From positions 1 through 64,000 of the forward strand of contig NZ_ACZN01000009.1 of NCBI RefSeq assembly GCF_000176135.1: a DNA stretch of 64,000 nt, in the 5' to 3' direction. Shown piece after piece: positions 32,056 through 42,971 of the stretch. Source of the DNA: Vibrio coralliilyticus ATCC BAA-450 (GTDB lineage: Bacteria; Pseudomonadota; Gammaproteobacteria; Enterobacterales; Vibrionaceae). Made by a program: the position numbers and the translations under genes. How positions within the stretch are numbered: the stretch's first letter is position 1; each line of letters starts with the position of its first letter. Below the pieces are notes generated by a model. It ran no database searches. It had not been told where the DNA came from and saw only the letters and a program-made list of their open reading frames with translations.

Positions 32056-33024
32056 TTACTGTTGGTTCTCTTTCTCTGTAAAGATGCCCGCAAACAGCGC
32101 TGTACTTAAGTAACGCTCACCTGAACTAGGAAGTACGGTTACGATAGTTTTTCCTTCAAATTCAGGTAGTTCTGCCAGTCTATTAGCAGCGACAACAGCC
32201 GCGCCAGAAGAGATACCTGCTAGAATACCTTCCTCTTCCATCAGTCTACGTGCCATTTCGATAGCTTCTTCAGAAGTGACTGACTCAACACGGTCCAAAA
32301 GCTCTAAATCTAAGTTACCAGGGATGAAGCCAGCGCCGATACCTTGAATTTTGTGTGGTGCAGGTTGGATTTCTTCGCCTGCAAGTGCCTGTGCAATGAC
32401 AGGTGATTCTGCTGGCTCCACGGCAACAGAAACAATGTTCTTACCTTTCTCACCCTTAATGTATCGGCTTGTACCTGTAATAGTACCGCCTGTACCCACA
32501 CCAGCAACGAATACGTCAACTTCGCCATCAGTTGCTTCCCAGATCTCAGGACCTGTGGTTTTTTCGTGAATCTGAGGGTTGGCTGGGTTGTTGAATTGCT
32601 GAAGAAGTAGATATTTGTCTGGGTTAGCCGCAACAATTTCTTCTGCTTTAGCGATTGCGCCCTTCATGCCTTTTGCTGCTTCTGTCAGCTCAAGGTTTGC
32701 ACCTAGCGCTTTTAGCAGTTTACGGCGTTCTAGGCTCATAGACTCGGGCATCGTTAATGTAAGTTTGTAACCACGAGCAGCTGCAACGAATGCAAGAGCA
32801 ATACCTGTATTACCACTGGTTGGTTCAACAAGCTCTACGCCTGGTTTCAACGTACCAGCTTTTTCAGCTTCCCAAATCATGTTGGCACCGATACGGCATT
32901 TAACACTGAAGCTTGGGTTACGAGCTTCAATTTTCGCCAATACTTTACCTTTACTGACCTTGTTCAGGCGTACCAGTGGTGTGTTGCCGATGGTAAGAGA
33001 GTTATCTTCGTAGATTTTGCTCAT
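32056..33024 (-). CDS. cysK: Cysteine synthase A (O-acetylserine sulfhydrylase)
   Basis: CysK makes cysteine from O-acetylserine and sulfide with PLP. The active-site lysine is in [14 protein letters not shown], the phosphate-binding loop is SGTSR-like ([12 protein letters not shown]), and [11 protein letters not shown] binds the substrate. I chose the ATG starting [10 protein letters not shown] (322 residues) because it fits the family and leaves a ribosome site upstream. A five-codon upstream extension is unlikely. It is monocistronic and next to cysZ, which fits a sulfur-assimilation cluster. Confidence 0.97.
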   Translation of the reverse strand: MSKIYEDNSLTIGNTPLVRLNKVSKGKVLAKIEARNPSFSVKCRIGANMIWEAEKAGTLKPGVELVEPTSGNTGIALAFVAAARGYKLTLTMPESMSLERRKLLKALGANLELTEAAKGMKGAIAKAEEIVAANPDKYLLLQQFNNPANPQIHEKTTGPEIWEATDGEVDVFVAGVGTGGTITGTSRYIKGEKGKNIVSVAVEPAESPVIAQALAGEEIQPAPHKIQGIGAGFIPGNLDLELLDRVESVTSEEAIEMARRLMEEEGILAGISSGAAVVAANRLAELPEFEGKTIVTVLPSSGERYLSTALFAGIFTEKENQQ

Positions 33025-33222
33025 GTCGTGATCCTTCATCTGTTAAAAGCTAATTTGTCTCTGAAAAAACGAGAGCGATTAGCTGGTAATATGTGTGCTC
33101 ATTATAGAGTTCGTGGATAGAAGAGTAGGCTAGCTAAAAATTCTAGAGAAGGATTAAAAAGTTATAACTTATTAGAATGGGATGAAGTGCATGTTATTCA
33201 TCTAACATGCACTATTTGTTAC

Positions 33223-33960
33223 TCAACGTTTGAACTCAGCAACCCAAATGGCTGTCGCACCACAGACTGCAACGGGCATCACGATAAGGTTTAAGATCGG
33301 GATGGTAGTAAAGATGGCCACCAACGCTCCAAAGCTGTAAGCCTTGCCTTGTTTTTGTTTCAAACTGTTACGCATTTCGTTAAATGGCACTTTGTGATTG
33401 TCAAAAGGGTAATCGCAATACTGAACGGCCAGCATCCAAGCGGTGAACCCAAACCAAAGAATTGGCCCAAGCGTCTGACCCAAAGCGGGAATCAAAAGCA
33501 AAATGAACAGGCCGATAGCTTTTGGCAAAACATAAAGTAGCTTTTTCCATTCGCGAGCAAGAATACGAGGAGTGTCTTTGACTACGGCTAACATCCCATC
33601 GTCGTTAACGGCTTTACCTGTCAGATGCTCTTCTACTTTTTCGGCCAATAGACCGTTAAATGGTGCGGCAACGAAATTAGCCAGCGTACTAAAGAAGTAG
33701 GAGAAGGTGGCAAGTATGGTCAGGACCAGCAAAGGCCACAATATGTAACTTAACCAGGAAAGAAATCCGGGTAGTTGCCCCATTAACTGCTCTATCCAAA
33801 CATCTAAGTGTGAAAACAGATAAAACAGCGCACCACCCACAAGCAAGACATTTGCTAATAAAGGAAGCAGAACAAATTGACGGATACCGGGCTTGACTGC
33901 GAGTTCAAGTCCGTAGAAGAAGTAACCAAAACCGGATCGTTGTTGTATGTTTGAATTCAT
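33223..33960 (-). CDS. cysZ: Sulfate transporter CysZ
   Basis: CysZ is an inner-membrane sulfate uptake protein that supplies the assimilation pathway. The 245-residue protein has the family start (SGFGYFFYGLELAVKPGIR), several hydrophobic segments and the conserved CDYPFDNHKVPFNEMR stretch. It is divergent from zipA, as in enteric bacteria, and upstream of cysK on the same strand with about 200 bases between. Confidence 0.95.
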   Translation of the reverse strand: MNSNIQQRSGFGYFFYGLELAVKPGIRQFVLLPLLANVLLVGGALFYLFSHLDVWIEQLMGQLPGFLSWLSYILWPLLVLTILATFSYFFSTLANFVAAPFNGLLAEKVEEHLTGKAVNDDGMLAVVKDTPRILAREWKKLLYVLPKAIGLFILLLIPALGQTLGPILWFGFTAWMLAVQYCDYPFDNHKVPFNEMRNSLKQKQGKAYSFGALVAIFTTIPILNLIVMPVAVCGATAIWVAEFKR

Positions 33961-34168
33961 AAGCCCTGACTGTTGGTGGTGTAAAATCGAACGCTTTTTA
34001 TCTTAACAAGAAAAAAGCGTGTTCAAAATCACAACATTGCGTGAACTTCTCACATTAAGTTGTTCTAAAACAGGGGAGAGTTTTGGTAGAGTTACTTATA
34101 GAAAGGTTTAACCAAATTCGATAAGTTGGTTTACGGACTAGGTATATCGAGTAATTTGAGAGCGAAAA

Positions 34169-35095
34169 ATGCAGGAATTGCGATTTGTACTCATAATTGT
34201 CGGAGCTTTAGCAATAGCAGCGCTATTGTTCCACGGTTTATGGACAAGCAAAAAAGAAGGAAAGGCCAAGTTTGGCAGTAAGCCTCTTCGTAAATTGGAT
34301 GCCGATAAAGAGGATGATCCTGAGGCGATGCCAGAACGTGCATTTGCACCTGAAGACGATTTTGAAATCATTCGTAAAGAGCGCAAAGAACCCGATTTCG
34401 CTGAAGAGAAACTCACAGCCGATCCATTGATCGATGGTTATGTTGAGCCAGACGTTGCTCTTGAGCCTCAATCTCAGCCTGAGTTGCCTTCTGAGAAAGT
34501 TGAGCAAAAGGTAATCGAAGAGCCTGATCTAGACGTGCCATCAATTTCTACCAAAGCGCTGGATGAGATTGAAGCGAGCGTGGAAACAGTTGTAGCCTCA
34601 GAGCCAGAAGACACAGAACCTTTGCCGGGAATCAACGAGCCAGTTGAGCCTGAAGCCACCGTTGCTGAGCCGGAAATGCAAGTGATTGTGCTTAACGTCC
34701 ATTGTGCTGGAAGCGAGCCGTTTGTTGGAACTAAGTTGTTTGATAGCATGCAGCAAAATGGCCTGCTTTATGGAGAAATGGACATATTCCATCGTCATTC
34801 AGATCTATCCGGAACAGGCAAGGTGCTGTTTAGCGTTGCTAATATGATGCAACCTGGTACGCTTGAGCATGCAGACCCAGCAGAGTTTACAACCAAAGGT
34901 ATTTCATTCTTTATGACGCTACCTTGTTATGGTGACCCAGAGCAGAACTTTAAGTTGATGCTAAAAACAGCTCAGCAGATTGCAGATGATTTAGGCGCAA
35001 ACGTACTCGATGACGCTCGTAACTTAATGACGCCAAATCGTCTGGATGCTTACCGAGCGCAAATTCAGAGTTTTAAAACAGCAGAATCTGCGTAA
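34169..35095 (+). CDS. zipA: Cell division protein ZipA
   Basis: ZipA anchors FtsZ to the membrane in early divisome assembly. The 308-residue protein has an N-terminal membrane helix (about 4-25), a long linker (about 28-165) rich in Glu, Asp and Pro, and a C-terminal FtsZ-binding domain starting near [12 protein letters not shown] and ending in FKTAESA. The linker is unusually acidic, here dominated by Glu/Pro repeats. It precedes ligA with a terminator between. Confidence 0.96.
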   Translation: MQELRFVLIIVGALAIAALLFHGLWTSKKEGKAKFGSKPLRKLDADKEDDPEAMPERAFAPEDDFEIIRKERKEPDFAEEKLTADPLIDGYVEPDVALEPQSQPELPSEKVEQKVIEEPDLDVPSISTKALDEIEASVETVVASEPEDTEPLPGINEPVEPEATVAEPEMQVIVLNVHCAGSEPFVGTKLFDSMQQNGLLYGEMDIFHRHSDLSGTGKVLFSVANMMQPGTLEHADPAEFTTKGISFFMTLPCYGDPEQNFKLMLKTAQQIADDLGANVLDDARNLMTPNRLDAYRAQIQSFKTAESA

Positions 35096-35113
35096 GCTAC
35101 CCATAATTCATTC

Positions 35114-35143
35114 AAGGCTCCGAATCCGGAGCCTTTCTTTTTT
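35114..35143 (+). terminator. zipA: zipA terminator
   Basis: The stem aaggctccg/cggagcctt (35114-35122 with 35127-35135) is followed by tctttttt, 18 bases after the zipA stop. It implies a separate promoter for ligA in 35144-35251. Confidence 0.88.
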
Positions 35144-35215
35144 GAACAAAGTATAGTTGCGAACCAGACAAAGCCTGTTCATACTCCTGCAAATTATATC
35201 CCGACATCGATATGA

Positions 35216-37261
<2,046 letters not shown>

Positions 37262-37757
37262 ATCTAGTTACAATAGTAGAAAGGCCACCCATATGGGTGG
37301 TTTTTTTTTGTGGTAAAAATACTGATGTTTTTAACGGTTGTAGAGGCCAAAATTAATGCAGTGATCAAGATCTTATAACTGAGAAAGTTCCCTTTTTCAT
37401 TATTTTTATGCGAGTCACTTCAAAGTTAATTTATCTGTTTTTATGTTTAAGTTTTTGATTTCTAATGATTATTTTGTTTTTATCTTAATTGTTATTAGGG
37501 TAGGTGGATCTTGATCACTATGTTTAGAAAAATTTGTAGCTGGTCATATTTTTTTATTTAGAAATTAAGTTCTGATTGATGTTTTTTGTCGCGAAGTTAG
37601 TCTTAAAGCCATGGATACACCGGGTGTATGCAGAATTAGAAAGTGAGGAATTAATGATTAATCTTTTGCTTTCGTCATAGGAAATGATTCTCCCTTCGGC
37701 GGCCAACTTAAGGTGAGAACAACAAAAACAGCTATATCCATTTTTAGGAGTTTTTCC
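37262..37757. promoter_or_regulatory. Long AT-rich control region upstream of the first porin
   Basis: The 496-base gap holds the ligA terminator (37285-37309), a pair of 13-base inverted repeats, agtgatcaagatc at 37360-37372 and gatcttgatcact at 37507-37519, a small palindrome atacacc-g-ggtgtat at 37615-37629, and a ribosome site aggag at 37746-37750. The long leader is typical of porin genes, which are regulated at both transcription and sRNA level. No coding sequence is evident. Confidence 0.55.
37285..37309 (+). terminator. ligA: ligA terminator
   Basis: The stem ccaccc/gggtgg (37285-37290 with 37295-37300) followed by nine T, 23 bases after ligA. Confidence 0.93.
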
Positions 37758-38813
37758 ATGGAAAAAATGTTCAAACGCACTCTTCTTGGTGCAGCAGTGG
37801 CGATGGTTTCTACAGGTGCATTAGCAGCTGAATCATCTCAGGTTGGTATTATCTCTGACTTCAATGTCCAAGCTTACGGTGTGGCAGCGATCTCGATCGT
37901 AAACTACGACTCTGAAGAGACGAAAGCAGGTGTTACTAAAGATACTGGTACCGGCTATGACTACGAAAACGAATCACGTATTGGTTTCCGTGCTAGCAAA
38001 GATATGTACGAGAACGTAAATGTTTTCATGCAGATTGAATCTGGCTACGTTGGTGAAAATGGCGATGGCGCATCACTGGGTAACCGTGATACTTTCCTTG
38101 GCCTAAAAGGCGATTGGGGTAAAGTGCGCTTTGGTCGTATGCTGACACCTATGTATGAAGTAATTGACTGGCCTTACGCGAACCCTGGTTTAGGTGCTGT
38201 ATGGGACTGGGGCGGTGATGTTAAATACAACCGTGACCGTCATGGTGATATGGCTCGCTACGATTCGGTTGATTACAACGGTTTCACTTTCAATCTGGCA
38301 ACTGGTCGTGGTGATGCAAGCGTAAAAGACAACTACTTCTACGGTGCAGCCGCGCACTATCGTCTGAATGACAGCCTAACTTTCCATGCTGCGCTGGAAA
38401 CTGAAACGGATCGTCAAACTGATGCAGATGCTGGTACTCTGGCTGATACGTTTGGTTACCTAGTCGGCTTTGAAGCGTCTCTTCCTGCAGGCTTTGGTAT
38501 TTCTGGAGCATATAAAGCTGGTGAGTCTGATGAGCAAGGTGGTGCAAAATCGGAACAGGCTTCATACTCTGTTATCGGTCAATACTGGACTGGACCATGG
38601 GGCTTCAAGCTAGGTTACGCAGCCAATATGGATTCAGAAACTGCAGGTGTTAAAACAAACAACGAAGATAGTGTTGTATCTGGTCAGTTAATGTATGTTC
38701 ACAATGGTTTCGTACCATACGTGCGTATTGCACAGCGTGATATCCTTTCTTCAGATGGTTTAACAAACACAGAAACATTTGTTGTTCGTGTTGGTCTAGA
38801 GTACGGTTTCTAA
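37758..38813 (+). CDS. Outer-membrane porin (OmpU/OmpL type)
   Basis: A 351-residue general porin precursor. The start at 37758 was chosen because aggag lies seven bases upstream and it begins the signal peptide (to about residue 26, GALAAES). The mature chain is a series of alternating strands ending in the outer-membrane C-terminal signature RVGLEYGF with a terminal phenylalanine. The segments NESRIGFR, QIESGYVGE, GRMLTPMYEVIDWP and WDWGGD are shared with the second porin at 60.8 kb, so the two are paralogues. Which Vibrio porin name it deserves is not decidable here. It is followed by a hairpin terminator and a lipoprotein gene. Confidence 0.92.
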   Translation: MEKMFKRTLLGAAVAMVSTGALAAESSQVGIISDFNVQAYGVAAISIVNYDSEETKAGVTKDTGTGYDYENESRIGFRASKDMYENVNVFMQIESGYVGENGDGASLGNRDTFLGLKGDWGKVRFGRMLTPMYEVIDWPYANPGLGAVWDWGGDVKYNRDRHGDMARYDSVDYNGFTFNLATGRGDASVKDNYFYGAAAHYRLNDSLTFHAALETETDRQTDADAGTLADTFGYLVGFEASLPAGFGISGAYKAGESDEQGGAKSEQASYSVIGQYWTGPWGFKLGYAANMDSETAGVKTNNEDSVVSGQLMYVHNGFVPYVRIAQRDILSSDGLTNTETFVVRVGLEYGF

Positions 38814-38842
38814 GAGTTTTCCAATTTGTTCTTAATAAAATG

Positions 38843-38871
38843 CGCTGGCCCTTGTTGGCCAGCGTTTGTTG
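38843..38871 (+). terminator. Terminator after the first porin
   Basis: The stem cgctggcc/ggccagcg (38843-38850 with 38857-38864) followed by tttgttg, 29 bases after the porin stop. Confidence 0.75.
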
Positions 38872-38945
38872 TATTGAGAGGTAGAGCCTGAAGATAAAGG
38901 GTAATTCGAATAGTATATAACGGAGTAATTTCCAGGGTGGTTTAT

Positions 38946-39746
38946 ATGAAGAAAATTATTTTAGCGTCACTTCCTTTATTGATGGTAGGTTGTACCACAC
39001 TAGATTCAACGAGCGATTTTACTGATGTTGTAAAACGAGTTGAATCTAAACAGAACTATCAAATTATTGTTGGTAAATCACTAACGCCGAATGCACTTGA
39101 AGTGAATGGTAGTCAGTTGGTGAAGTCATCACTAGAGTTGAATTATGTAACTCCAACACAGAAAAAAAATGTACCAGATTCCTTTATTAAAATGGAATTG
39201 CAGTACTTTAAAAACTATAACGAATTTAAAACAGTAAAGGTTGAAGGTAGCAATAAAGAGGTTGCTCTAAAGCCTTACGCTGCATCAGCGGAAACCTGTA
39301 GTGATGTATGTACTCAAACTCAGTATGTCAGATTTCCAGTGTCTAGCCAGCTTCTCGCACAGCAGCCGTATCAAGATCTTAAATTTGATGTAACCGCTTC
39401 AAATGCTAATAACATTACTTTCTCTATCCCTTCAGGTTACATTGAAGCGATTGTGAACAGTGCCAATTCTAATGTAGATCCGGCTGTGGTAGCTGCTCCT
39501 GTTGCTGCCGCGACTCCTGTAGCTCACAGCTCGTCTTCAAAAGCGATAGAGATGACACAATATTGGTTTGAGCAAACGCCAAAAGAACAACGTGATGATC
39601 TATTGAGCTGGGCGGTTGAAAATCGCAACTCAACCAAACTGACGCTTACAACTGATTCCAAGCAACAAGAAATGTTTGGTTACTGGTATGGAAAAGCAAC
39701 GAAAGAAGAAAGAAAAGCAGTCATTAAACAACTGCTAGAATTATAA
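38946..39746 (+). CDS. Putative secreted lipoprotein downstream of porin
   Basis: I do not recognise the family. The 266-residue product starts with a short signal peptide and a lipobox-like MVGC, so a lipid-anchored protein is likely. A beta-rich N-terminal part carries one close cysteine pair (ETCSDVCTQ). An Ala/Val-rich linker (about 175-195) leads to a short C-terminal module in two imperfect copies: YWFEQTPKEQRDDLLSWAV and YWYGKATKEERKAVIKQLL. The first copy matches the end of the DUF2057 protein that follows the second porin. The start used is the ATG at 38946; an upstream in-frame GTG at 38937 is unlikely. Confidence 0.8.
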   Translation: MKKIILASLPLLMVGCTTLDSTSDFTDVVKRVESKQNYQIIVGKSLTPNALEVNGSQLVKSSLELNYVTPTQKKNVPDSFIKMELQYFKNYNEFKTVKVEGSNKEVALKPYAASAETCSDVCTQTQYVRFPVSSQLLAQQPYQDLKFDVTASNANNITFSIPSGYIEAIVNSANSNVDPAVVAAPVAAATPVAHSSSSKAIEMTQYWFEQTPKEQRDDLLSWAVENRNSTKLTLTTDSKQQEMFGYWYGKATKEERKAVIKQLLEL

Positions 39747-39752
39747 AAAGAG

Positions 39753-39777
39753 AAGGAGCCGAAAAGGCTCCTTTTTT
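39753..39777 (+). terminator. Terminator of the porin-linked lipoprotein
   Basis: The stem aaggagcc/ggctcctt (39753-39760 with 39766-39773), loop gaaaa, then a T run that reaches the stop of the small converging gene. Confidence 0.9.
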
Positions 39778-39953
39778 CATCTCATTACCGTACCATCGCT
39801 ATTTTCACATATAACTATTGGCATACGTTCAACTACCCCTGAGCTTAATTCACATTTCACTATTGGGCCCGAAGCAGTGCTTCCTACGGGTGATTGTGCT
39901 GCTACCGAAAAACTAAAAATAAGACTACATGCTAACGCAACGAAATATTTCAT
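39777..39953 (-). CDS. Small secreted protein
   Basis: A 58-residue reading frame with a convincing signal peptide (MKYFVALACSLIFSFSVAAQ, cleavage near AAQ|SP) and a good ribosome site (gaggtg) before the ATG at 39953. The mature peptide, under 40 residues, has two cysteines (VKCELSS and VICENSD) that could form a disulfide. I do not recognise a family. The signal peptide, ribosome site and terminator placement argue that it is real despite its length. Confidence 0.6.
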   Translation of the reverse strand: MKYFVALACSLIFSFSVAAQSPVGSTASGPIVKCELSSGVVERMPIVICENSDGTVMR

Positions 39954-40290
39954 AATAAACACCTCACTAAAGATCCCATTAAAGAGATATTTATCAGTAT
40001 GTCGCTTAACGATAAAAGATCAAAAAAAAGTTTAGTTATTTAAAATTTTCTTTAATAAATAACTCTTACTTTTTGTGAGAAACTAATTAATAACTAAATG
40101 ATATGGTTAGAATGTTATTTTGTTTGAAATGAGAAGATTGATTTTGATTAATGCTATTTGTCGGTATAAATAGCAACTTAATTCAAGACAATAATGCGTT
40201 AAGTATTTGAATACTATCACTTGTTACTTCAAGGGAAGTGTTTCTAGAAGAAAAAAGGCTCTTTGTTAAGCAAAGAGCCTGAGATAGAGA
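39954..40290. other. AT-rich intergenic region
   Basis: This 337-base stretch upstream of the small secreted protein gene and after the nfeD-like gene is very AT-rich. It contains a 7-base-pair hairpin (40153-40159 with 40168-40174) and the nfeD terminator at 40251-40280. I see no other gene or clear RNA. Confidence 0.4.
40251..40280 (-). terminator. Terminator of the qmcA-nfeD pair
   Basis: A perfect 10-base-pair stem aggctctttg/caaagagcct (40256-40265 with 40271-40280), with six A on the plus strand giving a U run on the minus strand. Confidence 0.92.
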
Positions 40291-40749
40291 TTATTTTTTT
40301 TCTTCTATAGTGAGAATAATACCGTTCACTTGAGTTATTTCTACGAGTGTACCTGCGGGTATCGCGTGTTCAGTTTGCGCTGACCAAGTGGTATCCCCCA
40401 CTTTTATGCGATGCTTTCCTGGCGCTAGGTTTTCTTCAACCAGAACTGTCTGGCCAATGAGTTGTTTCTGCTTCTGGTTTAAGTCTCGGTTTAGGTCGTC
40501 GGAGGAGTCCTTCTTAAATTGTCGTCTCCACCATAGCCAGGTTGTCATGAGTGAAAATACACTAAAAGCAATCCACTGCAGTTGCCAGCTCATCGGAAGT
40601 AAAGTAAGTAGTAGGCCTACGATTAAAGCCGACAAACCCAGCCAAAGAAAGTAACCAGCAGTACCAAGCAGTTCCACAGCCAGTAAAGCTAGCCCGAAGG
40701 CAAGCCAGTGCCAATAATTGAGAGAATCTAGTAGTTCGAACAAGAGCAC
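40291..40749 (-). CDS. NfeD family membrane protein
   Basis: A 152-residue short NfeD protein with two to three hydrophobic segments (about 12-80) and a C-terminal OB-fold domain (LIGQTVLVEENLAPGKHRIKV-type strand pattern). NfeD proteins act with SPFH proteins in membrane microdomain organisation and quality control. The gene lies two bases after the stop of the SPFH gene, the classic pairing (qmcA-ybbK in E. coli). Confidence 0.92.
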   Translation of the reverse strand: MLLFELLDSLNYWHWLAFGLALLAVELLGTAGYFLWLGLSALIVGLLLTLLPMSWQLQWIAFSVFSLMTTWLWWRRQFKKDSSDDLNRDLNQKQKQLIGQTVLVEENLAPGKHRIKVGDTTWSAQTEHAIPAGTLVEITQVNGIILTIEEKK

Positions 40750-40751
40750 CT

Positions 40752-41675
40752 CTATTTATTCTGATCGGATTTATGCTTGAACATTTCTGCGATACCAGCC
40801 ACGGAACCCATCAGTCCTGATGCCTCAAGTGGTAGCATGATAATCTTGCCATTTTCGGCTTGGCCAATCGCTCGTAATGCGTCCGTATAGCCTTGGGCAA
40901 TGAAGTAATTCACAGCTTGCATGTCACCTTGGGCAATTGCTTCCGATACCATAGTTGTTGCTCTCGCTTCGGCTTCAGCTGCTCGTTCACGAGCTTCTGC
41001 TTGAAGTATCGCGGCTTGCTTATCACCTTCCGCTTTCAAAATTTCAGATTGCTTCTGACCTTCTGCTCTTAAGATTTCTGCCTGACGGATACCTTCAGCT
41101 TCTAAGATCTCAGCACGCTTGTTACGTTCTGCTTTCATTTGAGCATTCATGGCAGCGGTTAGATCCGTTGGTGGTTGCACATCTTTGATTTCAATACGTG
41201 TTACTTTCACACCCCAAGGGTTGGTTGCTTCATCGACAATAGACAGCAACTTGCTGTTGATCATATCACGTTGACTCAGCATCTCATCAAGCTCCATAGA
41301 GCCTAAGACGGTACGGATATTAGTCAGTGTCAGGTTGCGAATGGCGTGCTCTAGGTCGTTAACTTCGTACGCGGCTTTGGCTGCATCGACGACTTGAACA
41401 AAACAGACGGCATCAATAGTGACGTTAGCATTGTCTTTAGAAATGACTTCCTGAGCGGGGATGTCTAACACGCGCTCCATCATATTGATTTTATGACCTA
41501 TACCGTCAATAAAAGGAATGATGATGTTCAAACCTGGTTTCAGAGTCAGGGTGTAGCGGCCAAAACGTTCGACGGTCCAGTGGTTACCCTGAGGTACAGT
41601 CTTGACCCCTGCCATGATGAACGCGATAGCGACAATGAGAAAAATGCCGATGGTAATGAGAGAGTCGATAGCCAT
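40752..41675 (-). CDS. qmcA: SPFH/Band 7 protein (QmcA type)
   Basis: A 307-residue SPFH protein with an N-terminal membrane helix ([20 protein letters not shown]), the SPFH domain ([19 protein letters not shown]), and a long Ala/Glu-rich coiled coil (about 195-250, with [22 protein letters not shown] repeats). It forms large ring or cage assemblies on the membrane. The start at 41675 follows aaggact; an upstream in-frame extension of 19 residues is unsupported. It is cotranscribed with the NfeD gene. Confidence 0.94.
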   Translation of the reverse strand: MAIDSLITIGIFLIVAIAFIMAGVKTVPQGNHWTVERFGRYTLTLKPGLNIIIPFIDGIGHKINMMERVLDIPAQEVISKDNANVTIDAVCFVQVVDAAKAAYEVNDLEHAIRNLTLTNIRTVLGSMELDEMLSQRDMINSKLLSIVDEATNPWGVKVTRIEIKDVQPPTDLTAAMNAQMKAERNKRAEILEAEGIRQAEILRAEGQKQSEILKAEGDKQAAILQAEARERAAEAEARATTMVSEAIAQGDMQAVNYFIAQGYTDALRAIGQAENGKIIMLPLEASGLMGSVAGIAEMFKHKSDQNK

Positions 41676-41772
41676 ATCTGAGTCCTTGTATAAGTTATTA
41701 TGTCGATTGTTGCTTAATTCATGTGGCAGCACAATGACATAAATGAGAACCAGTGCTAAATTCGCGCAAAAT

Positions 41773-41795
41773 TAAAGCCGGACATGCCGGCTTTA
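41773..41795 (-). terminator. cnoX terminator
   Basis: The stem taaagccgg/ccggcttta (41773-41781 with 41787-41795), loop acatg. It lies 19 bases after the CnoX-like gene's stop. The minus-strand tail is U-rich but short. Confidence 0.8.
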
Positions 41796-41814
41796 AAGGT
41801 GATTTGAGGGAAGG

Positions 41815-42669
41815 TTAATAGAGTACAGAGTAGAGCTGTCGACGATACTTCGCGGCAATTGGGTTTCCCTGACCTAGTGCTGCGAGAATATCCATAAAGT
41901 GCTTTTTCATGTCGCCATCAAGAGCATTTAAATCACTGCGTAAGAAGGTCCATAGTAATTCGAGTGCTTCTTCGTCACGATTAACTTGATGGTAGCTCAG
42001 TGCGAGTTCTGCGGCGTTCTTGGCATCCGCTGGATTTTCTTTCAACGTATTCTCAAGAGACTGGATTTCAGGGCTGTTCGCCGCTTGATCGTGTAGCTCC
42101 AGTTTTGCCACTAAGCCTTTGTAGTAGTTGTCCTGATATTCCATAGGGATGGTATCTAACAAGGCTTTAGCCTGATCAAAGCTTTGAGTTTCTAGTAAGC
42201 AATCTGCTAAAGCGAGCTTTACGTCGCCTTTCTGTTTTAGCTCATCTGGCAATGCCTGAAGAAGTGCTAAAGCCTGAGCATGCTGGCCTGATTGAAGAAA
42301 TTCTACAGCTTGTTTTAGATTAAGCTCATCTTGGCTCGGTAGATGTTTGGCAAGCATAGCTTGAATTGCAGGGAGCTCTTGAGGACCGCCTAAGCCATCG
42401 ACAGGTTGACCATTCACAAACAATGCAATGGTGGGCAGAGCTTGTACACCAAACTGGCTTGCGATCATCTGCTCCTGTTCGCAGTTGAGCAATGCCAGTG
42501 TGAACGCTCCATTATATTGTTGAGCAAGATTTTGCAGCTCGGGAATAATTTGAGTGCTTTCTTGGCTCATTGGGGCCCAGAAATGAATAAGTACGGGCGT
42601 TTGCATTGAGCCTTCCAGTACTTGACGGAAGTTCTGTTCGCTCAGTTCCACAATAAAAGGAGATTGCAT
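41815..42669 (-). CDS. cnoX: Thioredoxin-fold co-chaperone (CnoX/YbbN type)
   Basis: A 284-residue protein with an N-terminal thioredoxin domain (residues 5-110) and a C-terminal TPR-like helical part. In place of the CxxC active site there is WAPMSQEST, with no cysteine at either position, so it cannot act as a thiol-disulfide oxidoreductase through that site. E. coli CnoX is a holdase that protects proteins under bleach stress and passes them to DnaK and GroEL. The same chaperone role is inferred here. It is near qmcA as in enteric genomes. Confidence 0.92.
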   Translation of the reverse strand: MQSPFIVELSEQNFRQVLEGSMQTPVLIHFWAPMSQESTQIIPELQNLAQQYNGAFTLALLNCEQEQMIASQFGVQALPTIALFVNGQPVDGLGGPQELPAIQAMLAKHLPSQDELNLKQAVEFLQSGQHAQALALLQALPDELKQKGDVKLALADCLLETQSFDQAKALLDTIPMEYQDNYYKGLVAKLELHDQAANSPEIQSLENTLKENPADAKNAAELALSYHQVNRDEEALELLWTFLRSDLNALDGDMKKHFMDILAALGQGNPIAAKYRRQLYSVLY

Positions 42670-42971
42670 CTGGTGATTCCTTGCAAAGAGTTGGATACAA
42701 CAAACATATGGGCGGTTGCTATAGATATCAAGGGAATAGCAGATACAAAAACACCGCTTGTGAAAGCGGTGTGATTGCTGCCTAATGCAAGCGAAGGTGT
42801 TTATAAAACGATAAACAAAGTTAGCGCAACACCCACACTTAGCCAGTTTAACTGGTTTAATGTCATGTCTTTTACCGAATGCAACGCTTAAATGAGGTCA
42901 TGAAGTGAACAACTTCAGGGTGTAAGTTAGCGTCTTATTGTTACGAAAAAATTACACTCGGTGATTTATTT
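42670..42971. other. Intergenic region between cnoX and the broken dehydrogenase
   Basis: A 302-base gap. It holds the dehydrogenase terminator (42743-42772) and the cnoX promoter region to its left. I see no open reading frame or recognisable RNA in the rest. Confidence 0.35.
42743..42772 (-). terminator. Terminator after the dehydrogenase gene
   Basis: The stem acaccgct/agcggtgt (42750-42757 with 42764-42771) with aaaa on its plus-strand left side, giving a minus-strand U run. Confidence 0.75.

Noticed and set aside
37758..38813. ToxR-binding sites upstream of the porins.
   Set aside because: The regions are so AT-rich that degenerate ToxR patterns appear by chance. I could not single out a convincing array by eye.
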